Positions 44,994 through 56,876 of a stretch of 64,000 nucleotides of DNA are shown here, in pieces; within the stretch, counting starts at the first letter, position 1, and every line of letters starts with the position of its first letter. Under the pieces are notes generated by a model that saw nothing but the letters and a program-made list of their open reading frames with translations, made no database searches and was not told the DNA's origin. This DNA comes from Mesostigma viride (taxonomy: Eukaryota > Streptophyta > Mesostigmatophyceae > Mesostigmatales > Mesostigmataceae). The stretch is from NCBI GenBank assembly GCA_009746045.1, contig RPFO01000175.1, positions 939,001 through 1,003,000 on the forward strand, in the 5' to 3' direction. Made by a program: the position numbers and the translations under genes.

Positions 44994-46695
44994 CCCCTAA
45001 ATGGTCTGGCTGCCGATTTTCCGCCTAAAACTGAGTTACAGCCGACACGTCGGCCCCTTCTCGGGGGACCAAATGCCGCGAAAACTATTGAGAATTAGGA
45101 AAAGTTTAGCTGAGAAGATCGAAAGTTTATAATTTTCCTCACAGCATGGTACTAGGGTTTGCATACTTCTGACAAAGTTATAGAGGTGTTCTGGCCGGTC
45201 AAAGTACAAGGGGTCAGGGTACTTTTTCACGTACAACGTGCATTCCGGAAAACGACGACCTGGCCATGGCGGCTTGCGCCCACGCATGGCATTTACGTTT
45301 TCGTTCGAATTTTCTGACCAAACTCAGGAAATTGATTTTATACGTCCTAAAGATGATACAGGCCAATTTTTGGTTCGCGGGAATGCCATTTGATAGGTGT
45401 CGGCAGCGTTCTTGCTGGAAAGAACTGCGATCAGGCCGGACGATAGAAACGTTGACAGCAATACCTTTCCGGCGTATTTTAAAGGATATATTGGTTTCTT
45501 TGTACTTTTTATGATACATAGTAGTCGTAAACGTGCAAGGGTGGCCAGAAATTGCCGAATCCAGCGACCATGCTGCACAACTTTGGTGTGCCGAAATGCG
45601 CCATTTTGCGGCCACCGCCTGGGCCAAGGTAACGCCATCCATGCCTGGTAAAGCTTAATCATCGTTTTCCTATCGATGTTTGACGTTTATATATACGTTC
45701 TAGCCTGTGTAGCACATTCTTTTTGCATTATTCATGCTCTTTCTTGACCCTGGCCTGGCCCCTTTCTAAAACACCCTTCTTAGATCCTTAGTCCCTCAGT
45801 CAGTTGACCTGCCACAGGGTGATGGTGATAAGTTTTAGAGGCTGTATGGGTTTGAATACCTCCATATATGTTTGTTATACATTTCCCACACACATATTGC
45901 ATGAGTGTGAGGCAGTTGGCTGGTCTCTGTGGCATCATCAAGCATGTAACCGGTGAGTAGAAGCTTCCCATTGTCAGCATGTGCCACCAGGTGTGCTGGC
46001 CATCACCTGGCAAGCTATAGCAGCTTAGGCCTAGTTTATCCTTGCTAGGGCAAGCTGAAATAGGCTTAAAATCACTAGTTTGTTGGTGGCTGCCTCCTAG
46101 AATGCATGCCTTGCGTAGGGTATCCGTACCACGTTACCTACGTGCATGGACAAGGTGGCACCTGCACATAGGTGCCATGTAAGGGCAGTGTGATGATGCA
46201 GTTATGTTTCCCCATCATTGTGGAAGGGAAATGTATTATGTGGCATGGTTGGGGGCCATATTAGTAGGTATTAGTAGGTAGTATGCCCACTCCTACCCCC
46301 TTGGTTGCTTTTTACCAACGGTACCCCTATGGGCTGAACTGGGTGTAACTGCTGGTATACCCACCCAAATGATGACCCCAATGGCTCAAACTGTTCAGCA
46401 ACTAATTGTTTATCATCCCTGAAGTGGTAGGTGCCTAGCTCTTACAACATAATTCAAAATGCACATTCTACCAAAAATGAAAACGCTCGTCTTGACCCCC
46501 CTGACTTTAACAACAGTTATACATGGCCTACCCTGCATATATGTAAGGTTGTGATATACCAACCCGAAGGGCAACTCATGGACATGCTTGGCCCCCAAGG
46601 ACAGCCATTGGATATGGGTGGGTTGGATGGCATCTGGTTTGCAAAATTGTGAAGTTACAGCCGATGCATCGGCAGTATTTCTGCCCATTTAGGGG
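44994..46695 (-). mobile_element. P1 copy 2, TTAA-flanked non-autonomous DNA transposon
   Basis: 1702 bp between TTAA 44990-44993 and 46696-46699. The matching unoccupied site is in gypsy C: GCACCGTCCTTAATAACTACACGG at about 51895-51918, with a single TTAA at 51904-51907. This proves the insertion boundary and precise TTAA duplication. Sequence is about 99% identical to copies 1 and 3. No transposase ORF. Confidence 0.96.
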
Positions 46696-46699
46696 TTAA

Positions 46700-47003
46700 T
46701 AACTACACGGTGTAAAACAGAACGAGGAGGAGGATAAGAAGGAGTCTTTTCTTCAAAAACTTTGGAGGAATCTATCACAGCCATGTATCTTACTATTTCG
46801 TTTTCAGTAAATCCCACCCCTATTGTATCCACTGTGTTTACATCTATATCCACACTATTATTAGGGATAGGTATCTCCTGTACTTCTAACTGAAGGAACA
46901 TACATAATAAATATCCATGTCGCAATTCATCATTAGACATTAATACTTCAGGTATAGGTCTTACAGGAGGATCAGCAGGTGTAGGAGGAGTAATATCTAC
47001 CAA
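46700..47003 (-). pseudogene. Gypsy B Pol segment before RT
   Basis: Encodes SMVDITPPTPADPP-like linker, then VFEEKTPSYPPPRSVLHRVVI, which precedes RT in C and A (FADRTPQFPPNRSVLHRVQL). Interrupted on its upstream side by gypsy C at GGATA. Confidence 0.85.
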
Positions 47004-47008
47004 GGATA

Positions 47009-47581
47009 TGTTACGTCCTGGCTCGACTCTATCCCAAACATCTCGCCTAACCTTACCTAAACTAGTGATGAGGCACCTACCTAGGAGTGAGGAGCTATAT
47101 TGGCTATAAGACCTAGGACGCGACGACGCTGCTTCTCAATGCATTCCCTTATAATACGCCATATACCGAATAAAACCAGGGTACTACGAAGGAAACAATA
47201 CTACACTGCCGTGACCCAAGCCTATATGTGTTAATTCATTTAACACACGCCGAGTGCCATTCACGAAGGACAACTGCTGCATAAATGATCGCCGACAGGC
47301 GTGTATGCTCGGGCCGACATCGACCCTCGCCCACAGGACCAACGCACGTCCACAAAGTTCACACGCAGGATAAAAGGACCACTACTAAATTACGCAGCGC
47401 GGCGCGACTGCACCGAACCACCATACTGTACAATGCCACGTCACAAGGCCCGGTACCGACCGGCCAAAAGGTCCTTACTACACGTAAGCCTAGGAAAGTC
47501 AGCGAACTGCTCCGGAATGGCTGAGGCAACAAGGGACCTAATTTACGTCCGTAACAACAACAAAAGTTACGCGACGTAACA
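47009..47581 (-). repeat. Gypsy C 3' LTR
   Basis: 573 bp, TGTTACGTCCTGG...GCGACGTAACA. Differs from 59828-60401 at AAAGTTC/AAGGTTC, AAATTACG/AAAGTACG and one T indel. Confidence 0.95.
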
Positions 47582-47941
47582 CCTCCCCCCCCACAAAGGT
47601 AGGGAGCCCTCTCCCTACGCACAGGGAGGAAACCAAGGGATAGGAAACCTAATAGTGCACCCAGCACACACCAACACAATCGGCAGGCCATCCAAGATAC
47701 AAAGCACCAACGTATTAACTCGGTCTCCACCACCACGCCGGGAGGTGTAGGGTTAACCAGCACCAAGCCCCTAACTGCCTGGAACAGAGTCCTTGCCGGG
47801 GGGGAACGGCACTGGGCAGGACACACAGAGTAAACAAATCAGTACCAAGGACCAAGAACGACCAATCAACTGGCCAGAACGTGAGGGCGACTCTATATAC
47901 CGGAGGGACAACACCCTCAGGTCGGGCCTAAGGCCCTCTAT
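47582..47941 (-). other. Gypsy C 3' untranslated region and polypurine tract
   Basis: C8 run on the plus strand next to the LTR gives the G-rich polypurine tract on the element strand. The remainder matches 6735-7103 of B closely. Confidence 0.8.
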
Positions 47942-49897
47942 CTAGTTGCCATCAGTCTGGTAAGTGCCACGCGAGGCCAGCAGAACATCCAGATACGCAT
48001 GGTAGTGGGCCACATCATCGGCATTGTCATGCCTATCTACAGTGAGGAAAACATCGGCCCACACGCCATCAGGAAAAAGACCCAGAAAGGCCCAGTAATA
48101 CCTATGCTGCGTAAGAACGACCTGGCCACGGGCCCAGTCCAGGAAACCACAGGCAAAGAGGCGTAGGAAAGGCTCTACCGCGATCAAGCAGAGAGCCCGC
48201 AGGAGTAGGCGATGATACCGGATCCGAGAGCGCAAACCCGTCGGGAAGAACAGATCTACCAGGGGCTCCACGTCAGACGGCCACATCCGGATGTGCCGAA
48301 CCTCACGGAAGCGCCACCGACGGGCACACTGTCGCGACCCGAACGTCTCGAGGTAGTCGCTAGCCCGAGGAGGAGGATGGCCACGGGAGTCCAGACCCTG
48401 GCCCGGGATGGGCGCTGGACGACGGGCATCCCACTCTAGGATGGGCTGGAGAACCGTGCTGTACGTAGCACCCGGCACCACAGGAAACTCTACCGTAAGG
48501 GCATCTGAGGCCATAATGCCCAGAGGCGGAGGGTAAGCCCACTGGAACCCACCGTAGGTGTCCAAGTCATTGTGACGCCTAGCCCAGCGATACAGAACGC
48601 GCCGAACCAGGATCTCGCCCTGGAACACAGGATCAGCTACAATAACCATATCGAAAGGAGGCCGATCAGTCTCAATGGGTAGGCCACGGTCCCGCGGCGC
48701 CCGACACACCTGGGAGAACCCGAGGGACATGGGCGAAATGGCAAGCTCGGCGGAGGCGCGCGGCAGGTCACACTGTCGGCAGGCGTGCGCAGACATACCG
48801 TACCCAAGGACAGGCGTGTCGCGCGACTCCGGCGTCGCATGCACCACAGAAGGGACCCGATCCTGATCGCCCTCGGACAACTCCCGGAGGGAATCAGCAG
48901 CGCGGGTGGCGCGAGGATCAGGGCCGCTGGCCCGAACAACCGCAGCCAAAGACCGCGGGGCCGAAGGGACAGGGGCCGAAGCAGGGGTAGGAACCGGCAC
49001 AGACGCAGACGGCGCCGGTACAACAGGAGGTCGCGTCGGACCTGCTGCCGGAGGGGGTCGCGACGGACCCGCCACCGCAGCTGGCGCTCCGGTCTCCGGT
49101 GGCGGCGCACCCCCAGGCCACATGTTGAAAACAGGGCCCGTAGGGACAGGCAATCCGGCATACGACTGGTTACCATCCAAGCTCCAGTCGGGCACCGGAA
49201 TCCTCTGCGGAGGACCACCCTCCCAAAGCCTGGGAAGACCGCCCGGGTCGCTAAAGAAACCCCGCGATGGCGGCGCTGGCGCTGTGGGGGCCCGGAAGCG
49301 ACGACGGCGGGCGCGGCCGCTGGGGCGGAAGACTCGCGCAGAGGCGCAGGTACGTCGGTAGCAGGCGCAGAGACAGCCGGAGGCGTAGGAGCCGCAGCAA
49401 CAGAAGAAACCGCAGCTACCGAGGGCTCGCACAGCGCGGGCGAAACCGTAGGCGCCGAGGCAACCGAAGGGGAAGGGGGCACAGATACAAAAGACACCCC
49501 ACCTGGCGTGGCTGGAGCATGCGCCTGGGCCGCCATGAAGGCCCCGAAAGCCGCGGTCAGGGACTGGATCTGTGCCTGCATCGCAGAAACAGTCGCCGAG
49601 AGAGGATCAGGCTCACGATCCGAGCCCAAACGGGTAGGCTCCACCGACGCGCGCCGGGTCGACCGTGGTGAAGACGGGACAGGGGAAGGAGCCGACACTG
49701 AGGAGGAGGACGCTGCAGGGGAGGCCGAATACTCTGGCGTGTACTGTGCCTCGACTGGTGCGTCCGTAGGGGAAGGGTCGCCAAATGCTACTCCCGCTGT
49801 CTGGTCCGCGATCTCCATGAACTCGACCGCCCGTAGGAGGTCACAGGGGTTGTCATCTATATCTGCCTCGCCCTCGCCCGGAAGCCAGGGGAACACC
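47942..49897 (-). pseudogene. Gypsy C ORF-X, N-terminally truncated
   Basis: Same protein as B ORF-X from FPWLPGEGEAD onward (about 650 residues): A/S/P linker, coiled-coil-like TVSAMQAQIQSLTAAFGAFM, then the C-terminal Trp-rich domain, intact from about 49270 to the stop at 47942. A frame break near 49275 splits it. The first about 120 residues were lost in the deletion that fuses it to integrase. Confidence 0.75.
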
Positions 49898-51992
49898 TCC
49901 AGTAGTAAGAGCGGGCTACTAGGTCCCGTACCCGTTTACCACCCTGATGAGCAGCTAAGTCATGCAACTCAAAGAGCAAGGAGGAGCGACAGATAGGAGG
50001 GACATACAGGCGCCATTGAGGGGGAGAATCGGCTATTTGCACATATAAAAACCCACCTACAAATTTACAAGGGTGCTTGCCTAATTGTTGGGGAAGGGCT
50101 GCAATGGCAGCTAAAGCTTCCGGCTCAGTGGCCGTAAATCTACTAATAAGGCGTTCAAGATCAGAGGTAGGCATCGCTACAGAGGTATCCAGAACAGGTT
50201 TAAAGAGGTCTCCTACCGCCTTGCCAAAGAGAAGGGGAGGTCCTAGAGGGACTATGTTATCATAAGACTTTCCTGACCTAGTCGCTATATGGCTAAGCGG
50301 TATGGAAATTTTATTTTTCCCCTCCCCCCCCACCGAGACCACAGGAAGGGCCTCACACGGGAGAGAGAGTCCTACGTGAGAAAGGAGATCAGGCATGCGA
50401 ACAGCAGTATGAAAGAGATAGGCATAGGATTCATCATCAGGTAGTTCACCATAAGGGGTTACACCCATAGTAGTAGGAACTAGAGTAGTATTGAGAACAT
50501 CCAGGTCCTCGAAAAAGGAGTAATCTGCGCGACGGGAGAGTGCATCTGGTACTACTACACTGAACATACTGAAGTTTAAAAGGGGAAAACTGTGCTAAAA
50601 ACTCCATCCAGCGCGCTTGACGAGGGGTAAGGTTGGGTTGGGAGAGAAGATGGGAAAGGGGACGGTGATCCGTTTGAATAACTAATCTATAAGGATCTAT
50701 CTCACAGGGTTCATTCAGGCAGACATCAAATTGAGCACCTTTAAGAAAGTGCTGCCACGCGTGGCAACAATACACCACCGCTAAGAGTTCCTGCTGGTGT
50801 ACGGGATAGTTACGCTCCGCAGGGAGCATTGTCCTAGAGATATACTCAATTGGCTGTAAGCCCTGACCCTGATCCTGGAGAAGGACGCCCCCGATAGCTA
50901 CCTTACTAGCGTCTGTAGCTACCACAAAGGGTTTAGTAGTATCCGGTAGGATGAGTACGGGAGGAGAGAGGAGTAGGGATTTTAGACACTGAAAAGCCGA
51001 CTGACATTCACTACTCCAGACAAAGGGGATATCCTTCTTTAATAAATGATTAATAGGGGCTGCTATAGTTGCGAAACGCGGGATAAAACGCCTATAGTAA
51101 GAGGCAATCCCTAGAAAACTACGTACACCTTTAACGTCGGTAGGGGTAGGCCATTCCTGAATTGACTTAGTTTTATCCGGGTCGGTAGCGACCCCGGCAT
51201 CTGACAAAACATGTCCTAAAAATGGTACACTCCTACCAGAACAACTTTAGCACGGCGAGCCCACAAGGAATTTTCAGCCATTATCTCTAATACTTTCTTT
51301 AAAGCACGTAGGTGCGTTTCAAAATCAGGAGAGTAAATAAGGATATCATCTAAGTAAGCTTGAGCACAAGAACGGTCATGCTCAGATAAAGAAACAGAGG
51401 AGAAGGACGGATCCTTTAAATCAGATGACACTTGAGGAAGGTGAGAATTACCCATAACAGGTCTAAGCACTTCATTCATTAACATTTGAAAAGAGGCAGG
51501 AGAGTTACAGAGTCTCATGGCCGCTACTCTAAACTGATAATGACCAAAAGGGGTAGCAAAGGCGGTTTTATGGCAATCCTCAGGGGCTATACGCAGTTGC
51601 CAAAAACCATCCGCACAATCCAGTACCGTGAAACAAGTGGAACCTTTAACCTTATTAAATATATCATCAATACGAGGTAGAGGGTATTTAGACTTCACAG
51701 TAATGTCATTTAACTTCCTATAATCAGTAACTAGGCGAAACTTGCCATTTGGCTTAGGAACTAACAGGACACCAGCTGAGTAGGGGGAGTTACTAGGCTC
51801 TATCAATCCTGCTTCTAATAGTGACACTAAAATCTGTTTTAGTTCCTTTAACTCGGTAGGGCCCATTCTATACATCGGAGAGTGCGTAGGAACTGCACCG
51901 TCCTTAATAACTACACGGTGTAAAACAGAACGAGGAGGAGGATAAGAAGGACTCTTTTCTTCAAAAACTTTGGAGGAATCTATCACAGCCAT
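49898..51992 (-). pseudogene. Gypsy C RT, RNase H and integrase zinc-site start
   Basis: RT: MYRMGPTELKELKQIL, TDYRKLN, AYLDDILIYS. RNase H: ATDASKVAIGG. Then VVPDALSRRADY and HELHD-type HDLAAHQGG up to SYYW, where the element is cut and joined to ORF-X. Frame breaks: one missing base near 51242 (GAACAACTT against GAACGAACTT in B) and an 8-base loss near 50560. Confidence 0.88.
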
Positions 51993-52000
51993 GTATCTTA

Positions 52001-52740
52001 CTATTTCGTTTTCAGTAATCCCACTCCTATTGTATCCACTGTGTTTACATCTATATCCACACTATTATTAGTGATAGGTATCTCCTGTACTTCTAACTGA
52101 AGGAACATACATAATAAATATCCATATTCCTTTAATTCAGATCGCAACTCATCATTGGACATTAATACTTCAGGTATAGGTCTTACAGGAGGATCAACAG
52201 GTGTAGGAGGAGTAATATCTACCAAGGATAAATTTTCTACTTATAATGACGTTCTGGTACCCAGTAAGAGCTATCTGGAAACCAAATGACCATGGTAACA
52301 TAATTAATGGTAATCTTATTATCCTGGTGCCAATCTAATCCTAGTAATACATCAGCGGTAGTGATAGGGCCTATAGTGGCCGTCAGGTTGACAGTACGTC
52401 CTTGTATGACCAGGGAAGGGACACCGTACCCGGGGAATGACTGGTGCGACCGTCAGCATAATGAACAGTGACAGGCTTGGTGTGAGGGATAGGGACTAGT
52501 CTAAACGCCTAACTAGGGCCTCGCTCACAAAGGAGCTAGCCGCACCGCTATCCACTAACACAGAGACATTCAAAAGTTCATCAGCATGCAAGAAGGGGTC
52601 TACAACAGTGTGGGGAACGGTTAAGCCACCATTCCAAAACATAAGAGGACGAACACGTAAGGGTAGGGATGATTCAGCTCCTACAGAAGTTATGAAAACA
52701 GGCAGGCAAAAATTATTATCTGGGGTACTATCTAAGGACC
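52001..52740 (-). pseudogene. Gypsy C protease and pre-RT linker
   Basis: The aspartic protease active site reads VDSGAASSFVSE around 52520-52560, with VLLGLDWHQD further on (about 52330). It is followed by a Pro-rich linker (ITPPTPVDPPVRPIP) before RT. Frames are broken by small indels near 52228, 52440 and 52500. Confidence 0.75.
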
Positions 52741-52767
52741 TGTCCAGGTTACCCCCGGCTGACAGGC

Positions 52768-54353
52768 CTACTGTTCCCCCTCCCCCCCCACATCCATTGG
52801 GACTAACCCCGAAGAAGTCCCTGGCGAAAAAGCCACTGCTGGAGGGTCGCGAGGGAGCGAAGAGGGTGCAGGAGCCTGATTATCATAGGGGAACCCTGAG
52901 GGTCCTGTCTGCACAACATTCAGCCTACTAGGGGTAGCTGAGGGAATGCGTCCTGGAGTGGGACGAATAGGAGCACGCTGAGGGGTACGAGGAGGGCGAG
53001 CATCGGGATGAGGGGGAGCACCAGAAAGGAACTTGGGGCACTCCGCCTTAAGATGGCCCACCTCATGACAATGATAACACGAGATGTGAGACACATCCAA
53101 TGCAGATATATCTGTAACGCAAATATCGAATTCTTCTACATATGCCTATTCTTCTTCAGGAGTGAGGACAAGGTTATGAACCCTAGTACACAAAGGAGCA
53201 TGAGCATACATGCAATCAGCAACACGGAGGAGATGGGTAGGAAGAGGAGTGGTAAAGAAATCTGCTACTCTTAATAGACGTTGTCGCACATGCTTGAGGG
53301 GCAGATCAGTGAAACGGTAGGCAGAGAACTGGCGTTTTACCTCACGTAATAAGGGTCTACTGAGGCCTTGAAGGAAACGAGCACGTACTTCTGCGCCCGA
53401 CAAATCCCTAATTCGTACCATCTGTGCATCAAGTTCTTTCATATATTCCTTAAACGGTTTAGTACCTTGCTGCAAAGTACCAAAGGCTAATCTATCCTGC
53501 CAATCTGCATCAGGAGGAACTAAATGGCTCTCTAACCGCTAAAACAATCCTGCTACTGAGTTAGGGTAGGCATGAGAGGCCAAGGATTCACACTGGATGA
53601 GGTTGGCAAGCTCAGGGGTAATACAGGTAGTAAGATAGTGAGGGACTAAACAGCATCAGGGAGACGCCATCTATTATGATTTTGCCACGACTCTGTGTTC
53701 TGGGTAAGCAACATAATAAAAGTGAAAAACTGTTGAGGGGTAGACTTGACATCCAACTTGGGAAGGTTAGCAAAGAGGGGAAGAGCAGGGGCTTAGGAGG
53801 ATGGGAAGGATCAGATTTACCCATAGGACCACTGTCTTCCACTGCCACATAAGAGGGATAGAAAGAAGGAAGAGGAAAGGCTTTGGATAGGGGTCTAGAT
53901 GGAGCCACCGTTTCAGGATGGTGCCCATAGGAGAAGGGAACAGTATATTGTTCACGAAGGGAGGAGTAGGCAAAATGATCATAATTTCTGTCGTCTAGAG
54001 GCATGGTGCTGAACTCACTATTAACTTCTAACTCTGCTACACGGGTAGGGACCTGGGCAGCCTCGTAGGCCGTGTCAGGATAGGACCAAGAAGCAGGAGG
54101 ATAAAAGGGAACTGCACTAGGGCGACCAGAAGGGCCTACAGGGGCGGAGATACGACCCATGTTATAAGCAGGGATGGAAGGAACAAGGTGAGGAGGAGGC
54201 CTAGAAGCATTGTCAGGGAGTGAGGACCTAGTTGAGGGTTGAGCCAAGGTTGCAGGAGGGGCAGGGGCCTGGTTCAGGGTAAAGGAGGGGTCATCACTAA
54301 ATTGGACACGCATACGTTGCTCAAAGGTAGGAGGGGTGACAGAGGGACGACGA

Positions 54354-54391
<38 letters not shown>

Positions 54392-54454
54392 GTTGGCATT
54401 ATTAGAATTATTAGTGGTAGGTATAGGTGACATCTCTCCACCCACTAGATCCAT
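52768..54454 (-). pseudogene. Gypsy C Gag with poly-asparagine tract
   Basis: Likely ATG at 54454 (MDLVGGEMSPIPTT). An (AAT)n run encodes about 14 Asn (54355-54400), followed by Pro/Ser-rich sequence, capsid-like segments near 53150-53475 (ARFLQGLSRPLLREVKRQF) and a knuckle CYHCHEVGHLKAEC (about 53050). Broken into three frames with stops near 53610, 53540 and 53145. Ends GGEGEQ at 52768. Confidence 0.78.
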
Positions 54455-54542
54455 GTTCAGTTTGAGGAAAAACAATTAAGGTTGCAATAAGGAGGAGGAC
54501 AACGCCCTGATTTAAAGCAAGGAAAGCAAAAAGGAAAAACTT
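54455..54542 (-). other. Gypsy C pre-gag leader fragment
   Basis: Purine-rich on the plus strand, so polypyrimidine on the element strand just before gag, as in gypsy A (21281-21301). Bounded by the TTAA of element E. Confidence 0.5.
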
Positions 54543-54546
54543 TTAA

Positions 54547-56831
54547 GGGGAGGGGATATGCCTAAAGAGCACTTTTCCGGAAACCATACCTATGCATGTG
54601 CTAAAAATCCAATTATGATTGGGAACCATAAATATGATTTAAAAAAAATTTTCCAACCACTTGGGGGGGGTACTAGCCCCCACCAGATGCCGGTTACGCG
54701 CTAAAAATAGAAAAAGACGCTACTTTTGGCATATTTTCCCTAGGACAATGGGCAAACATATTTGGACCAAATCATATATTTCCATATAGTTCCCCCACTT
54801 TTGAGAAAGTCTGCCTAATTTTGAGCACAAAATAATGATGTTTAGACACATTGATGGATTTTCTCGCAAAAAGGGTACTTTTTTTCACCAAAAAAAAAAA
54901 ACAAATCATAAACACATAGAATCATGCCATATCTTATATTTTCAAATACTAGAGAGGGGGGGACATGCAGCCCCAAATTTTCAGGTCATTCTGACAAGCG
55001 CAGCCCTATTTGATGGATATTCCCAGATTGCCACCTGTGATGACGCTGACGGAGGTTTTAGCTAGTATTTAACCACACTAACACCCCTTTATACATCTAA
55101 GCCACGTGAAAACTGGCCAAACCACACACTACCATCCTCTGCACATATGGTACCTCCTATGTTCCAGGTTTGACGACGTTCCGACAAGAACTGCCCAAGT
55201 TACAACCATTCCAAGACGGCCACCCATGTAGACACTACAAGGAAATTATAGTAACCATTCAGCCACACTAGCACCTCCTTCTTCATCAAAGACATCTGCA
55301 AACTGACCAAAGCACACATAATTAACTCTTGCACGCTGACGGCAACGCATGCTCAACGTGGGGGTCATTGTGACAAGAACTACTTAAGTTGATGGGTTTC
55401 CTATATGACCACCTGACAAGGCGCTAAGGACCACTCAGTAAGTTAATAACCCCACAGTGCCACTTCTTATGCCATCCAACATGCACCAAAACCATGCTGA
55501 GTATCTTTACAATGTACAAAGGGGTGGCCACGCACCTCATATGTCTTCATCATCCCTCCAGCATGGCCAGCCTTGTAAATATGTTCATAGCCTTGACGAT
55601 GGTAGCCCTAACATGCCTAAGCAGCATTTCCTATGTTACTCCCAGGTTAGAGTGTAAGGTTGATGCCAACCAAGCTAATCAACTCAACAACACCTCCTAA
55701 ACTGTCCTCCCCGGCATGGATGACAAACTGGGACTATGGAGGGCGAGGAACCAAGTAAGAACATGGTATATATAGCTTGCATGCAGTCATGCATGTCAAC
55801 CATGGTTGGCTCAGCACATTGTAGTCTTGTCACATCATCATAACAAAGGAAAGCTCAAACAACCATTGGTGCCAGCTATCTACATGCAGTCACACAAATG
55901 CAATATCTCCAACATCATCATCACTAAAACACTTCCATCCCTGCACGATAAAATGCAAAGAAACCACTGGCGGCCCTTCAGCGCATGAGCGCTGTGATGC
56001 CACTGTGGCCTGCGAAGAGAGGGTGCGTCACTCTCAAACAACAAGAAGCGTCCATACGCACAACATCCTTGCCGGAACGCGTTTTATGAAATGCCTTATA
56101 CCTTCCCAAAGAGCTATAGGCTGCGACTGAAGCGGCCCTGATCACGGCATCAACGAAAACAATCTAAAGCTGCCAGGTATTCGACAACACAACGGCAAGC
56201 GACGGCGAGCTAGCTGGCGGAAACTGCCCAAAAAGAACGCAAAAAACCTCGAACGATGAGCTCATAGAAGAAAGCACTGATAGCAGATAACATTCGCGAC
56301 AAATCTGTACCTCGCCCTCGTAAATCCCTCACCCAGGCGCGCAACAACAGCCGTTCTTCCATGGACAGGTCAGACACGCACAGCGCAGGTCTGAACAATT
56401 ACTTACCGATAATGGCCGACAATCTGGCAAAAAGCACCAGATCGGTTTAGAATTCGATGCAACCGATATTAACGCCTGCTTCACGGTCAGAACAACCCTT
56501 AAAATCGCGATTTTACAGCCGCTATCATGAATTCTATTTCATTCCGCGCGACCAAAAAATTCAGATTACCCCCCATGCCGATGGCATAAAAAAACAACAG
56601 CGATATTGTCAACCAGCTGATTTCCGCCACAAACTAACATCATAAACGCATCGTCTTTTAGATTCGAGTAAAAATTTTGCATTTCGCCTGCCCTGGTGTG
56701 GTAGTTTCGCCTGGACGCAGTCGCCATGGCCACTTCCGCAAGGGGTGCGCGCACCGTGCACGTGAAATTTATGACCTTCGGTTCCGGCGCGAATTTTTTG
56801 GCGCCAAAAAATTCGGGCATGTCCCGTCCCC
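54547..56831. mobile_element. Element E, third TTAA-flanked family
   Basis: TTAA at 54543-54546 and 56832-56835. Left end GGGGAGGGGATATGCC and right end (reverse complement) GGGGACGGGACATGCC match at 14 of 16. 2285 bp separate the C gag leader from the hybrid-binding ORF, a distance that is only 134 bp in gypsy A, which supports an insertion. No transposase motif; the minus-strand ORF at 56566-56856 is of unknown nature. The right half matches the decayed repeat at 2061-2960. Possibly another piggyBac-like non-autonomous element. Confidence 0.7.
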
Positions 56832-56835
56832 TTAA

Positions 56836-56872
56836 TGTCCTAAGAGAGGAAAACAAGTAAAATCAATCCTTT
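56836..56872 (-). other. Short gypsy C remnant between E and P1
   Basis: 37 bp that, with one TTAA from each neighbour, extends the hybrid-binding ORF of C by a few codons (ending PLLGH) before a stop made by the E target TTAA. Shows that E and P1 inserted independently. Confidence 0.6.
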
Positions 56873-56876
56873 TTAA

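Noticed and set aside
56566-56856. Minus-strand 96-aa ORF in element E as a host exon or transposase fragment
   Set aside because: No recognisable domain, and the aligned region of the decayed copy near 2500-2900 does not keep the frame.
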